From NCBI GenBank assembly GCA_030431825.1, contig JAUIIJ010000017.1, forward strand, positions 1 through 64,000: a DNA stretch of 64,000 nucleotides. Reading direction: 5' to 3'. This DNA comes from Alphaproteobacteria bacterium (GTDB lineage: Bacteria; Pseudomonadota; Alphaproteobacteria; Rhodobacterales; Rhodobacteraceae). The stretch's first letter is position 1, and every line of letters begins with the position of its first letter. The translations under genes and the position numbers were made by a program. Under the pieces are notes generated by a model that was not told the DNA's origin, did no database searches, and saw only the letters and a list, made by a program, of their open reading frames with translations. Positions 1 to 9,507 of this stretch are shown in pieces.

Positions 1-1626
1 GTTCAGAAGGTTCGGGTTCGCGATCGTCGCCAGCGGGATCACGTACAGGCCCACACCAAGCGCCATCGCGGTCAGCGCCACCTTGACCCAGCTTTCGCCG
101 ATCATGCCCGCCGCGATGAACACCGCGCCGCAAACCGGCGGCGTGATGGTCGAGAGCAACGCGAACCAGAACACGAAGAGATGCGCCTGCAAGGGCTCCA
201 GACCCTGTTGGATGAGGGCGGGACCGGCGACCGAGACACAGATCACATAGGCTGCGGTCGTCGGCACCTCCATCCCGAGCACGAGACAGGCCAGCGCGGT
301 CAGAAGCAGCGACGGCCAGAGCAGCCCCCCGGACGCGGACAGGATCAGAGAGGTGATCTTGACCCCAAGACCGGTGATCGACAGCACCCCGATGATGATC
401 GAAGCGCAAAAGATGATGGACGCGATCATCGCGATCTGCCGGGCCGCGTTCAGCAGCGCCGACGAGAACCGTTCGGCCACCTGCGCCCCGTCGAACCGTC
501 CGGTGCGATTGAAGAACAGCAGGATGGCACCCGCCAAGATCGACAGGCTGGCGGCATATTGCGGCGTGAACCCTGCGCCGAACATGCCCCACAAAAGCAC
601 CGAGAACGGCACGAGGAAAAACGCCGAGGTGATCAATACGTCGCGCCGGGCCGGGCGGTCCTTCTTGTCGATGCCGCGCAATTCGTAGCGGCCCGCATAG
701 GCGTTGATCCCGATCCAGACCGCAAGGAAATAGAGCAGCGCCGGCAGGACCGCAGCGGCCATGATGCCCGTGTACGGGACGCCGGTAAGCTCGACCATGA
801 CAAAAGCGCCTGCCCCCATCAGCGGCGGCATGATCTGCCCGCCGGAACTGGCCACCGCCTCGACCGCCGCCGCCAGTCGCTTAGGATAGCCCAGACGCGT
901 CATCGCAGGCAGGGTGATCGCCCCTGTCGAGGCGACATTGGCCGAGGCCGACCCCGAGATCGACCCGAACAGTGCCGAGGAAATCACCGATACCTTCGCC
1001 GCGCCCCCCTTGAGCCGGCCTGCGGCGGCTGCGGCGACATTCATGAATCCCTGCCCCGCCTCGCCCGCGTTCAGAACCGCGCCGAAGATCACGAAGATCG
1101 AGACCACGCCGACGGAAACCGCGGTCAGGCTGCCCCAGATTCCGCCTTCGGCGATGGTGAGGGTTCCCAGCAAACTGTAGAGCGGCGTGCCCGCGTGGCC
1201 AAATTCGCCGGGAATGTGTTGCCCCAGCAAGGCATAGGCGAGCGCGAGTATCGCCACCAGCGGCAGCGGCCAACCGATGGCGCGGCGCGCGGCCTCGATG
1301 ACGCAGCCGAGCAGGACAAGCGCGACACCGACCTGAAAGCGGTTCTCTAGAAACCCGTATTGATCGCCGAGCATCTCGTGATTCCAGGCCACCCACAGCG
1401 CGGCAGAGACCCCGAGCACCGCAAGAACCGCACCGCTGATCGCCTGTGATCTTGTCCGCGCGCCGAACACGAAGACCCAGGGCAGCACAAAGGCGAGGTG
1501 CAAGGGACGGCTGACGAGATTGGGCACCAGGCCCCAGAAAATCAGCCCGAGATGGAAGGCGACCATGGCCGCCGCAAGGGTCAGCCACAACGGGCGCAGT
1601 GGCATCGCATCTGCGGTATTTGTCAT
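1..1626 (-). CDS. TRAP transporter fused permease (TAXI type), 3' end cut by window edge
   Basis: Inner-membrane permease of a TRAP transporter, of the type that fuses the small and large subunits and works with a TAXI-type binding protein. 542 codons are visible from the ATG at 1626 and the frame is still open at base 1, so the C-terminus is missing. The translation is almost entirely hydrophobic helices. Gly/Pro-rich segments typical of the DctM-like half are present, such as SGSASANVASTGAITLPAM and ASSGGQIMPPLMGAG. The gene lies 55 bp downstream of the TAXI binding-protein gene on the same strand, so the two form one operon. Substrate cannot be read from sequence; members of this class often move C4-dicarboxylates, glutamate or other organic acids. 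Confidence 0.93.
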   Translation of the reverse strand, partial: MTNTADAMPLRPLWLTLAAAMVAFHLGLIFWGLVPNLVSRPLHLAFVLPWVFVFGARTRSQAISGAVLAVLGVSAALWVAWNHEMLGDQYGFLENRFQVGVALVLLGCVIEAARRAIGWPLPLVAILALAYALLGQHIPGEFGHAGTPLYSLLGTLTIAEGGIWGSLTAVSVGVVSIFVIFGAVLNAGEAGQGFMNVAAAAAGRLKGGAAKVSVISSALFGSISGSASANVASTGAITLPAMTRLGYPKRLAAAVEAVASSGGQIMPPLMGAGAFVMVELTGVPYTGIMAAAVLPALLYFLAVWIGINAYAGRYELRGIDKKDRPARRDVLITSAFFLVPFSVLLWGMFGAGFTPQYAASLSILAGAILLFFNRTGRFDGAQVAERFSSALLNAARQIAMIASIIFCASIIIGVLSITGLGVKITSLILSASGGLLWPSLLLTALACLVLGMEVPTTAAYVICVSVAGPALIQQGLEPLQAHLFVFWFALLSTITPPVCGAVFIAAGMIGESWVKVALTAMALGVGLYVIPLATIANPNLLN

Positions 1627-1681
1627 GTTCTGCTTTCCTGAAAGGCCGGGCATTGAGCACCCGGCCCGTTGCATCGGATCG

Positions 1682-2638
1682 TTATTTCTGCGCGTCTGTC
1701 AGGTCGATCCCCGCCTCGGCGTAATAGCGTTGCGCGCCAGGATGGAACTTGCCGGTGATGTTGGCCAGCAGTGACGGATCGACACCGTTCCACCAGGGAG
1801 CCTCAGCCCCCATCTTCGCCTTGCTCTCCCAGAAGGTCTTGGTCAGCGCATAGGCGGTATCATCATCCATGCTGGTCGTGGTGAACGCGGCCACAGGCAG
1901 CGAGGTGGTGACGATATCCTGGGTCTGACCGGTATAGGTGCCCGCCGGAATCACGAGACGGGCGCGCCCGGTTTCGGCGATCTGCTCGTCGCTCAGGGAC
2001 AGCAGGCTGACCCCGGTCGAAGCCGCCGCCTCGATCACGTTGGGCGCGGGCCAGGAGCCGGCGGTAACAAAACCGTCGATCTGGCCGTTCTTGAGTGCGG
2101 CAACGGCCCCCGAAAGCTCGACATCCGCGATGTCGACATTGCCCTCAAGCCCGAACAGCGCGAGATACTTCGCGCCCTCGCGGGCCCCGAACGAACCCTT
2201 GCCGAGCAGGATGGTCTTGCCCTCCATGCCGGCGAAATCCGTCACCCCGGACGCCTCGGACATGACGAAATGCATGGTCAGCGACGGGATCGGGAACAGC
2301 GCGCGAATCTCGTCAAAGGACGGATCGCCCTTGCCCTCGAACATCGCCTTGCCGCCCTGCGCCAGACCGACCAGCGCCGGCGGCGTGGTAAAGACGTAAT
2401 CAGCCCCCCGCGCGCGTACCTCCATCACGTTCTGCACCGAACCCTGGCTTTCCTCGACGGTGACGATAATGTCGCCATCCGACCCGGCCTTCATCGCTTC
2501 GGCGATCTGCACACCCATCTGGTAATAGGATGATGCGGTTTTCGCGGATTTGTATGTCACCCGCGTTTCCGCCAGCGCAGGCAGCGCCAGGATTGCCACG
2601 ACGGCCGCCGCGACACACGGCAACTTGAGACTGATCAT
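1682..2638 (-). CDS. TAXI family TRAP transporter solute-binding protein
   Basis: Periplasmic binding protein, 318 residues. It starts with a signal peptide (MISLKLPCVAAAVVAILAL, cleavage after ALA near residue 22). The mature part begins TRVTYKSAKTASSYYQMG, the TAXI-family opening. The in-frame ORF reaches further upstream, but the ATG at 2638 is chosen because it is preceded by GGGAGAG and directly followed by the signal peptide. It is the first gene of a two-gene operon with the fused TRAP permease and is divergent from dppA. It delivers a solute, probably an organic acid, to the permease; the ligand is not identifiable. Confidence 0.92.
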   Translation of the reverse strand: MISLKLPCVAAAVVAILALPALAETRVTYKSAKTASSYYQMGVQIAEAMKAGSDGDIIVTVEESQGSVQNVMEVRARGADYVFTTPPALVGLAQGGKAMFEGKGDPSFDEIRALFPIPSLTMHFVMSEASGVTDFAGMEGKTILLGKGSFGAREGAKYLALFGLEGNVDIADVELSGAVAALKNGQIDGFVTAGSWPAPNVIEAAASTGVSLLSLSDEQIAETGRARLVIPAGTYTGQTQDIVTTSLPVAAFTTTSMDDDTAYALTKTFWESKAKMGAEAPWWNGVDPSLLANITGKFHPGAQRYYAEAGIDLTDAQK

Positions 2639-2891
2639 GTCATTTCTCTCCCACTGATCTGGCCGCCTTTCTATCAGGCCAGGCAACCGGGTCGACCCAA
2701 TTCTCGCCGGTACGGGCACGGCTGATGGCGCCACAATTCCGCAAAGAGATGCCATAAGCACGAATAATCCGCGTGTGAGCGTTGGTCTGCTCTTTTCATG
2801 TGCGCATTTAGGTGGCAGGTTACTGTCCACTTAGTGGCCGAAGAGCCACTTGGCGCAATGCGCAAAACAAAACTGAAATTGGGAGAATTTC
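2639..2891. promoter_or_regulatory. divergent intergenic region, TAXI-TRAP / dppA
   Basis: 253 bp separate the two divergent transporter operons, so it must hold both promoters. Overlapping short palindromes are visible at 2827-2837 (CCAC-TTA-GTGG) and 2834-2849 (GTGGC-N6-GCCAC), close to the dppA start; they could be an operator or a 5'-UTR hairpin. The dppA Shine-Dalgarno GGGAG lies at 2881-2885. No convincing -35/-10 pair was identified by eye. Confidence 0.4.
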
Positions 2892-4481
2892 ATGACATTC
2901 AGATCTTACTTGGCGGCCGGTGCGACAGCGCTGGCGCTGAGTGCCGGCTCCGTTGCGGCACAGGCGCTGGTCTATTGCTCGGAAGGTTCGCCAGAGGGGT
3001 TCGACCCGGCGCTCTATACCGCCGGGACAACCTTTGACGCCTCGAGCCACCCGATCTACAACCGCCTTACCCAGTTCAAGGTCGGCACCACGGAAGTGAT
3101 ACCCGGGCTGGCCGAAAGCTGGGAAGTCAGCGAAGATGGCAAGAGCATCACGTTCAAGCTGCGCGAGGGGGTCAAGTTTCACAGCAATGCGAACTTTACC
3201 CCGACCCGCGACTTCAATGCGGATGACGTGATCTTCAGCTTTGACCGTCAGGGTAACGAAGAGAACCCCTATTACACCGTCTCCGGCGGCACCTGGGAAT
3301 ATTTTGGCGGCATGTCGATGCCCGACCTGCTCGAGTCGATCGAGAAAGTCGATGACTATACGGTCACGTTCAATCTGACCCGTCCCGAAGCGCCGTTCAT
3401 TGCCAACATGGCGATGGATTTCGCGTCGATCGTGTCCAAGGAATACGCCGATGCGATGCTGGAAGCGGGCACGCCCGAGATGCTGAACCAGGCACCGATC
3501 GGCACCGGCCCCTTCGTGTTCCAGGCCTATCAGAAAGACGCCGTCATCCGCTATGTGCGCAATGACGACTACTGGGGCGAGCCGGCACGCGTCGAAGCGC
3601 TGATCTTTGCGATCACGCCGGATGCAAGCGTGCGGTATCAGAAGGTGCAGGCGGGTGAATGCCACGTCATGGCCTATCCGAACCCGGCCGATATTGCCGA
3701 AATGCAAGCCAACGAAGACATCGTGGTGATGGAACAAGAGGGCCTGAACGTGGGTTATCTTGCTTACAACACCACTGTCCCGCCCTTTGACAACCCCAAG
3801 GTGCGCAAGGCACTGAACATGGCGATCGACAAGCAGGCGATCATCGACGTGGTGTTCCAGGGCTCGGGCCAGATCGCAAAGAACCCGATCCCGCCGACGA
3901 TGTGGTCCTATAACGATGCCATCGTGGACGACCCCTATGATCCCGAGGCGGCACGGGCTGCACTGGAAGCGGAAGGCGTCAGCGATCTGAAGATGAAGAT
4001 CTGGGCGATGCCGGTACAGCGCCCCTACAACCCCAATGCGCGACGCATGGCCGAACTGCTGCAGGCGGATTTTGCCAAGATCGGCGTCGATGTCGAGATC
4101 GTGTCCTATGAATGGGGCGAGTACCTGTCGCGCTCCAAGGAACTGGATCGCGACGGCGCGGTGCTGCTGGGCTGGACCGGTGACAATGGCGACCCGGACA
4201 ATTTCCTCGCGGTGCTGCTGGGATGTGACGGGCGTGAAGCCTCGAACCGTGCACAATGGTGCCATGAACCCTTCGAAGAGCTGATCGGCAAGGCCAAGGT
4301 GCTGCCAACCCAGGCCGAGCGCGCACCGCTCTACGAGCAGGCGCAGGTGATCTTCAAGGAGCAGGCCCCCTGGGCGACCATCGCGCATTCGGTCGTCTAC
4401 ATGCCGATGCGCCCCGAGGTCGACAACTATGTGGTGCACCCGCTGGGCGGCCACATCTTCAACGAAGTCGGCCTGAAGTAA
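2892..4481 (+). CDS. dppA: peptide ABC transporter substrate-binding protein, DppA-like
   Basis: Periplasmic dipeptide-binding protein (SBP family 5), 529 residues, the usual length. The signal peptide covers roughly residues 1-23 (hydrophobic core ending VAAQA). The mature part starts LVYCSEGSPEGFDPALYTAG, a DppA hallmark, and carries the family pattern around GLAESWEVSEDGKSITFKLR. It is the first gene of a dpp operon (M24 peptidase, dppB, dppC, dppD, dppF). A strong intrinsic terminator follows directly and probably lets this gene be expressed at higher level than the membrane components. Peptide specificity is inferred from the family; some DppA homologues bind haem or 5-aminolevulinate. 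Confidence 0.93.
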   Translation: MTFRSYLAAGATALALSAGSVAAQALVYCSEGSPEGFDPALYTAGTTFDASSHPIYNRLTQFKVGTTEVIPGLAESWEVSEDGKSITFKLREGVKFHSNANFTPTRDFNADDVIFSFDRQGNEENPYYTVSGGTWEYFGGMSMPDLLESIEKVDDYTVTFNLTRPEAPFIANMAMDFASIVSKEYADAMLEAGTPEMLNQAPIGTGPFVFQAYQKDAVIRYVRNDDYWGEPARVEALIFAITPDASVRYQKVQAGECHVMAYPNPADIAEMQANEDIVVMEQEGLNVGYLAYNTTVPPFDNPKVRKALNMAIDKQAIIDVVFQGSGQIAKNPIPPTMWSYNDAIVDDPYDPEAARAALEAEGVSDLKMKIWAMPVQRPYNPNARRMAELLQADFAKIGVDVEIVSYEWGEYLSRSKELDRDGAVLLGWTGDNGDPDNFLAVLLGCDGREASNRAQWCHEPFEELIGKAKVLPTQAERAPLYEQAQVIFKEQAPWATIAHSVVYMPMRPEVDNYVVHPLGGHIFNEVGLK

Positions 4482-4489
4482 ACATGATC

Positions 4490-4523
4490 GGAGCGGTGCG
4501 TAATGCACCGCTCCTCTCTTTTC
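4490..4523 (+). terminator. intrinsic terminator between dppA and the M24 peptidase gene
   Basis: A perfect 10-bp stem GGAGCGGTGC (4490-4499) / GCACCGCTCC (4505-4514), loop GTAAT, followed by TCTCTTTTC. It begins 8 bp after the dppA stop and precedes the chosen start of the next gene. Its position inside an operon suggests partial termination that raises the dppA to dppBCDF transcript ratio. Confidence 0.85.
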
Positions 4524-4543
4524 ACGCAGCGAAAGTCAGCCAC

Positions 4544-5653
4544 GTGACCAATTCCCTTTCCAAAAGCCTGTCCCAATATGCCGCCGTCGCCCGCGATCTG
4601 GATGTCGACGCCATCGGGCTGGTGCCGGGCCCGAATTTCACCCGCGCCCTGAACCACAGTTTCATGAGCCACGAACGCCCTTTCCTGCTGGTGATCCCCG
4701 CCAGCGGTCAGGCGGCGGCGCTGGTGCCCAATCTCGAGTTGCGCAGCTGGGACCTCGTCGGGTTCGACGGTGCGGTGTTCGACTGGCGCGATCAGGATGG
4801 CTATGACGCGGCATTTGCCGCCCTGATGACCCATCTGAACATTTCCTCGCTGGCCGTCGAAGGTCAGGTCATGCGCGTCTTCGTGCATCACGCGCTGAAA
4901 GCCGCGCAGCCCGACCTGCGCATCGTGGATGGCGAACGCGCGATCTCGGGCCTGCGGATGATCAAGACCGCCGAGGACGTATCGGCCATGCGCGCCGCCA
5001 TCGAGATTTCGGAACGCGCCCTGACCCGGACACTGGACAGCGTGCGCATCGGGCAGAGCGAAACCGATATCGAGCAGGTGTTGATCCAGGCCCTGTTCGC
5101 CGAAGGGGCCGAGGACTTGGCCTTTGGGCCGATTGTCGCCGCGGGTGACAATTCCGCCCGTCCGCATGCCCATGCCCGGTCCGACTATGCAACCAGACCG
5201 GGCGATGCGCTGCTGATCGATTTCGGCGCGCGCAAGCACGGCTTTGCCGCCGACATCACCCGCACCGTCTTTCTGCAACACGCTACCGACGAGGCGCAGC
5301 AGGTCTATGATACGGTGCTGCGCGCCAATCTGCGTGGTTTCGAGGTGACGCGCCCCGGCGTTACCGCGCATGAGATCGACGATGCGGTGACCGGCGTGCT
5401 CGAAGCCTCGCCCTATGCCGACCGGATCCGCACCAAGACCGGCCACGGGCTGGGGCGAGATGTCCACGAGGCCCCCTATATCATGCGCGGCAACCACATG
5501 CCCCTGCCCGCCGGAACCGTCTATACCAACGAACCCGGCCTGTACGACATCGGCAATTTCGGTGTGCGCATCGAAGACGACATTCTGATCAACGAGGGCG
5601 GCTGCACGTCGCTGACCACTTTCCCAAAGGAGCTGACGATCCTGCCATGCTGA
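4544..5653 (+). CDS. M24 family metallopeptidase (Xaa-Pro aminopeptidase / PepQ-like)
   Basis: Cytoplasmic peptidase with the pita-bread fold, 369 residues from the GTG at 4544. The metal-binding residues of M24 enzymes are visible: the two Asp in LIDFGARKHGFAADITRT, the His in GHGLGRDVHEAPYI, and the Glu pair in NEPGLYDIGNFGVRIEDDI. The N-terminal creatinase-like domain covers about residues 1-140. The frame stays open to an ATG at 4484, but that start would lie upstream of the intrinsic terminator and translate through it, so GTG 4544 is preferred. It overlaps dppB by 7 bp. Its place in a dpp operon suggests it hydrolyses imported dipeptides, probably those with proline; the exact substrate is inference. 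Confidence 0.9.
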   Translation: MTNSLSKSLSQYAAVARDLDVDAIGLVPGPNFTRALNHSFMSHERPFLLVIPASGQAAALVPNLELRSWDLVGFDGAVFDWRDQDGYDAAFAALMTHLNISSLAVEGQVMRVFVHHALKAAQPDLRIVDGERAISGLRMIKTAEDVSAMRAAIEISERALTRTLDSVRIGQSETDIEQVLIQALFAEGAEDLAFGPIVAAGDNSARPHAHARSDYATRPGDALLIDFGARKHGFAADITRTVFLQHATDEAQQVYDTVLRANLRGFEVTRPGVTAHEIDDAVTGVLEASPYADRIRTKTGHGLGRDVHEAPYIMRGNHMPLPAGTVYTNEPGLYDIGNFGVRIEDDILINEGGCTSLTTFPKELTILPC

Positions 5654-6654
5654 AGTATCTCGGTTCCCGCCTGCTGACCTTCATTCCGACGTTCATCGGA
5701 GTCACGCTGATTTCATTTGCCTTCATCCGGGTACTGCCGGGCGACCCCATCATCGTCATGGCCGGGGAACGCGGAATGACCGAAGAACGATATCAGGAAC
5801 TGACCGAGCAATTCGGGTTCGATCGACCGATCTATGAACAGTTCTGGGACTACTTTACCGGTGTGTTGCAAGGGGATCTCGGAGATTCCTTCGTCACCAA
5901 GCGCCCGGTCTGGGACGAATTCTTTGCGCTCTTTCCCGCAACGCTTGAACTGGCGTTCTGCGCCATGGTGTTCGCCGTCGTGATGGGGCTGCCTGCGGGC
6001 GTCATCGCCGCGGTGAACCGGGGCAAGTTCTTTGACCGCGCCCTGATGAGCTCGGCGCTGGTGGGATATTCGATGCCGATCTTCTGGTGGGCGCTGCTGC
6101 TGATCATCGTGTTCTCGGGCAACCTGGGCTGGACGCCGGTGTCCGGGCGTATCGACCTGGTCTATTACTTTCCCAATTCCACCGGCTTCATGCTGATCGA
6201 CAGCCTGATGTCCGGCCAGAAGGGCGCCTTTGCCTCGGCGGTACGGCATCTGGTGCTGCCGGCCATCGTGCTGGGCACCATCCCCCTCGCGGTAATCGCG
6301 CGCCAGACCCGCTCGGCGATGCTCGAAGTGCTGGGAGAGGACTATATCCGCACCGCCCGCGCCAAGGGCATGTCGCCCGGCCGGATCAACGGCATCCACG
6401 CCCTGCGCAACGCGCTAATCCCGGTGATCACGGTCATCGGCCTGTCGGTGGGCACCCTGCTCGGCGGTGCGATCCTGACCGAAACCATCTTCAGCTGGCC
6501 GGGCATCGGCAAATGGATGCTCGACAGCATTTTCCGCCGCGACTACCCGGTCGTGCAGGGTGGCCTGCTGCTGACCGCCGTGATGGTGATGGTGGTAAAC
6601 CTGACCGTAGATGTCCTCTATGGCGTCATAAACCCCAAGATCAGGAAGCGCTGA
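5647..6654 (+). CDS. dppB: dipeptide ABC transporter permease DppB
   Basis: Inner-membrane permease, 335 residues. It opens with MLKYLGSRLLTFIPTFIGVT, the standard start of DppB/OppB proteins, and has the RVLPGDP motif near residue 30. The EAA loop is near residues 230-250 (EVLGEDYIRTARAKGMSPGR). About six transmembrane helices. It starts inside the end of the M24 peptidase gene (7-bp overlap) and ends one base before the dppC ATG, so the genes are translationally coupled. Pairs with DppC to form the channel. Confidence 0.95.
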   Translation: MLKYLGSRLLTFIPTFIGVTLISFAFIRVLPGDPIIVMAGERGMTEERYQELTEQFGFDRPIYEQFWDYFTGVLQGDLGDSFVTKRPVWDEFFALFPATLELAFCAMVFAVVMGLPAGVIAAVNRGKFFDRALMSSALVGYSMPIFWWALLLIIVFSGNLGWTPVSGRIDLVYYFPNSTGFMLIDSLMSGQKGAFASAVRHLVLPAIVLGTIPLAVIARQTRSAMLEVLGEDYIRTARAKGMSPGRINGIHALRNALIPVITVIGLSVGTLLGGAILTETIFSWPGIGKWMLDSIFRRDYPVVQGGLLLTAVMVMVVNLTVDVLYGVINPKIRKR

Positions 6655-6655
6655 G

Positions 6656-7552
6656 ATGACTGACGCAACCGCCCCCGACGAAACCGCCCGCCCCGGTCGC
6701 CTGCGCGAATTCTGGTTCTACTTCCGTGAAAATCGCGGGGCTGTGTTCGGCCTCTGGATCTTTGTCGGCTTTGTCATCTGCGCCGCGCTCGGCCCCTGGC
6801 TGGCCCCCTATGATCCGACCGAGCAGTTCCGTGAATTCGCCCTGCTGCCCCCCGCCTGGCAGGAGGGTGGCGACTGGGCATTTCCGCTGGGCACCGATCC
6901 GCTGGGGCGGGACATGCTGTCGCGCCTGATCGAAGGCGCGCGCTATTCCTTCTTTGTCGGGGTGATCGTCGTGACCGTCGCCGCCAGCGGCGGCATCCTG
7001 ATCGGCATGGTTGCCGGGTTCGCGCCGCAATGGCTGGACAGCGTGATCATGCGGATCATGGACGTGATCCTCGCCTTCCCGTCCCTGTTGCTGGCGCTGG
7101 TGCTGGTGGCGATCCTCGGGCCCAGCCTGACCAACGCGATGATCGCGATCGCCATCGTGCTGCAACCGCACTACGTGCGCCTGACCCGCGCCAGCGTGCT
7201 GGCCGAGAAACAGAAGGATTATGTGACATCGGCCCGCGTCGCCGGGGCCGGGCTGCTGCGCCTGATGTTCGTGACCGTGCTGCCCAACTGTCTCGCGCCG
7301 ATCATCGTGCAGGGGGCATTGTCGTTTTCAACCGCAATCCTCGATGCCGCGGCGCTCGGGTTCCTCGGGATGGGGGCACAACCGCCGACGCCCGAGTGGG
7401 GCACCATGCTGGCCGAGGCGCGCGAGTTCATCCTGCGGGCCTGGTGGGTCGTGACCTTCCCCGGTCTTGCCATCCTGATCACCGTGCTTGCGATCAACCT
7501 GATGGGTGACGGGCTGCGCGATGCCCTTGATCCGAAACTGAAGCGGAGCTGA
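6656..7552 (+). CDS. dppC: dipeptide ABC transporter permease DppC
   Basis: Second permease subunit, 298 residues. A cytoplasmic N-terminus and first helix (residues about 30-50) are followed by the typical DppC/OppC segment FPLGTDPLGRDMLSRLIEGA. The EAA-type loop reads EKQKDYVTSARVAGAG. The C-terminal NLMGDGLRDALDPKLKR is the usual ending of this family. The gene lies between dppB and dppD with gaps of 1 and 3 bp. Forms the membrane channel with DppB. Confidence 0.95.
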   Translation: MTDATAPDETARPGRLREFWFYFRENRGAVFGLWIFVGFVICAALGPWLAPYDPTEQFREFALLPPAWQEGGDWAFPLGTDPLGRDMLSRLIEGARYSFFVGVIVVTVAASGGILIGMVAGFAPQWLDSVIMRIMDVILAFPSLLLALVLVAILGPSLTNAMIAIAIVLQPHYVRLTRASVLAEKQKDYVTSARVAGAGLLRLMFVTVLPNCLAPIIVQGALSFSTAILDAAALGFLGMGAQPPTPEWGTMLAEAREFILRAWWVVTFPGLAILITVLAINLMGDGLRDALDPKLKRS

Positions 7553-7555
7553 ACC

Positions 7556-8533
7556 ATGAGCCTTTTGCGCATCCGCAACCTCAGCGTCGATTTCTCGACC
7601 TCTTCCGGCAAATTCCGCGCGGTCGACTCGGTCGATGTCGACATCGATACCGGCGACGTTCTCGCCATCGTGGGCGAATCCGGCTCGGGCAAATCGGTCT
7701 CGATGCTGGCCCTGATGGGGCTCTTGCCCTGGACCGCAACGATCAGCGCCGACGAAATGATGTTTGACGGTCACGACCTCAAGACCATCACCCCCAAGGC
7801 CCGTCGCAGTATCGTCGGCAAGGATCTGGCGATGATCTTCCAGGAACCCATGTCGTCGCTGAACCCCTGTTTCACGGTGGGATGGCAGATCAAGGAAGCC
7901 TTGCGGTTTCACCTCGGGCTGGACCGCAAGGCGCGCCACGAGCGCGCCATCGAACTCTTTGAACAGGTCGGCATCCCCGCTCCGGAAAAACGCCTGTCGG
8001 TGTTTCCGCACCAGATGTCGGGCGGCATGAACCAGCGGGTGATGATCGCCATGGCCATCGCGTGCAATCCCAAGCTGCTGATCGCAGACGAACCTACCAC
8101 GGCGCTGGACGTGACCATTCAGGCGCAAATCCTCGACCTGCTGGTCAGCCTGCGCAACGATACCGGTATGGGTCTGGTGCTGATCACGCATGATATGGGC
8201 GTGGTGGCCGAAACCGCCGAACGGGTCAGCGTGCAATATGCCGGCCAGAAGATCGAGGAACAGCCTGTTGCCGGTCTGTTCGCGACGCCGCATCACCCTT
8301 ATACGTCCGCGCTGCTCAGCGCCCTGCCCGAGCGCGCGACGGAAAAGCGGCTGCCGACCATTCCCGGCGTCGTGCCCGGCCAGTTCGACCGGCCCAAGGG
8401 CTGCCTGTTCTCACCGCGCTGCCAGTTCGCGGACGCCAGATGCAAGAACGAACCGCCGACACCACAACCCGACTCGATGGGGCGTGCGCGCTGCCACTAC
8501 CCTCTGAACGGCGATGAAAGGATTGCGTCATGA
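7556..8533 (+). CDS. dppD: dipeptide ABC transporter ATP-binding protein DppD
   Basis: ATPase subunit, 325 residues. Walker A GESGSGKS is near residues 39-46, the Q-loop lies in [10 protein letters not shown], the signature is SGGMNQR, and Walker B with the catalytic Glu is [12 protein letters not shown]. The C-terminal oligopeptide/dipeptide region has the Cys cluster [15 protein letters not shown] (about residues 282-296), seen in this family and linked to an Fe-S cluster in some members. Overlaps dppF by 4 bp (ATGA). Confidence 0.95.
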   Translation: MSLLRIRNLSVDFSTSSGKFRAVDSVDVDIDTGDVLAIVGESGSGKSVSMLALMGLLPWTATISADEMMFDGHDLKTITPKARRSIVGKDLAMIFQEPMSSLNPCFTVGWQIKEALRFHLGLDRKARHERAIELFEQVGIPAPEKRLSVFPHQMSGGMNQRVMIAMAIACNPKLLIADEPTTALDVTIQAQILDLLVSLRNDTGMGLVLITHDMGVVAETAERVSVQYAGQKIEEQPVAGLFATPHHPYTSALLSALPERATEKRLPTIPGVVPGQFDRPKGCLFSPRCQFADARCKNEPPTPQPDSMGRARCHYPLNGDERIAS

Positions 8534-9507
8534 ACGCCCCGGTGATGAGCGCAAGCGCCCTCGCGCGCCACTATGAAATCGGGGCCGGCATGTTTCGCAA
8601 GCCCCAGACCCTGCGCGCGGTGCAGCGGGTCGATTTCAGTCTCTACGCGGGCCGCACGCTCGCGGTCGTGGGCGAATCCGGCTGTGGCAAGTCCACCCTC
8701 GCCCGCATGGTGACGATGATCGAGGAACCCACGGCCGGCGAGCTGACGCTGGATGGCAAACCGGTGGTGAAATCCGCCTGGCCCGAATTGCGCACCGATG
8801 TGCAGATCGTTTTTCAGGATCCCTATGGCTCGCTGAATCCGCGCCAGCGAATCGGCACCATTCTGATGGAGCCGCTGGTCATCAACCGCCCCGACATGTC
8901 CGCCGCCGAGCGCGAGACAAAGGCGCGTGAGATGATCGGGCTGGTCGGGCTGCGCCCCGAGCATTTCGACCGCTACCCGCACATGTTTTCAGGCGGTCAG
9001 CGGCAGCGCATCGCAATTGCCCGCGCGCTGATGCTCGATCCCAAGGTGCTGGTGCTGGACGAACCGGTTTCGGCGCTCGACGTGTCGATCCAGAGTGCGG
9101 TCCTGAACCTGCTCGTCGATATTCAGGAACGGATGAACCTGGCCTATCTGTTCATCAGTCACGACCTGAGCGTGGTGCGCCATGTCTGTGACGACATCAT
9201 CGTGATGTACCTGGGTCAGGCGGTCGAGACCGGGCCGAAAGAGGCGGTGTTCGCCGCCCCACGCCACCCTTATACCAAGGCGCTGCTGTCGGCGACGCCG
9301 CGCGCCGAACCCGGGGCCAACAAGGAGCGGATCAAGCTGACCGGAGAGTTGCCCTCGCCGCTGGCGAACCTGCCCGGTTGCCCCTTTGCGCCGCGTTGCT
9401 GGAAGGTGCAGGAGCTGTGCCGCGCGGAGCGACCGTCACTATCCGGTGAAGATCACGCCGCGGCCTGTCATTTCCCGCTCGACGACGAGGACCACGCTCA
9501 GACATAG
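8530..9507 (+). CDS. dppF: dipeptide ABC transporter ATP-binding protein DppF
   Basis: Second ATPase subunit, 325 residues. Walker A GESGCGKST, Q-loop FQDPYGSLNPRQRIG, signature FSGGQRQRIAIARAL and Walker B VLVLDEPVSALDVS are all intact. The C-terminal Cys motif GCPFAPRCWKVQELC matches DppF/OppF. It is the last gene of the operon. Its 3' end overlaps by 10 bp the 3' end of the convergent glutamate-synthase-like gene, so no separate terminator fits between them. Confidence 0.95.
   Translation: MNAPVMSASALARHYEIGAGMFRKPQTLRAVQRVDFSLYAGRTLAVVGESGCGKSTLARMVTMIEEPTAGELTLDGKPVVKSAWPELRTDVQIVFQDPYGSLNPRQRIGTILMEPLVINRPDMSAAERETKAREMIGLVGLRPEHFDRYPHMFSGGQRQRIAIARALMLDPKVLVLDEPVSALDVSIQSAVLNLLVDIQERMNLAYLFISHDLSVVRHVCDDIIVMYLGQAVETGPKEAVFAAPRHPYTKALLSATPRAEPGANKERIKLTGELPSPLANLPGCPFAPRCWKVQELCRAERPSLSGEDHAAACHFPLDDEDHAQT

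Noticed and set aside
2820-4508. 562-codon minus-strand ORF opposite dppA
   Set aside because: It mirrors dppA exactly, has no ribosome site or domain, and is a typical third-position GC shadow.
9498-9507. 10-bp overlap of dppF and the glutamate-synthase-like gene as a frameshift sign
   Set aside because: Both C-termini look complete for their families; convergent overlap of this size is common in dense genomes.
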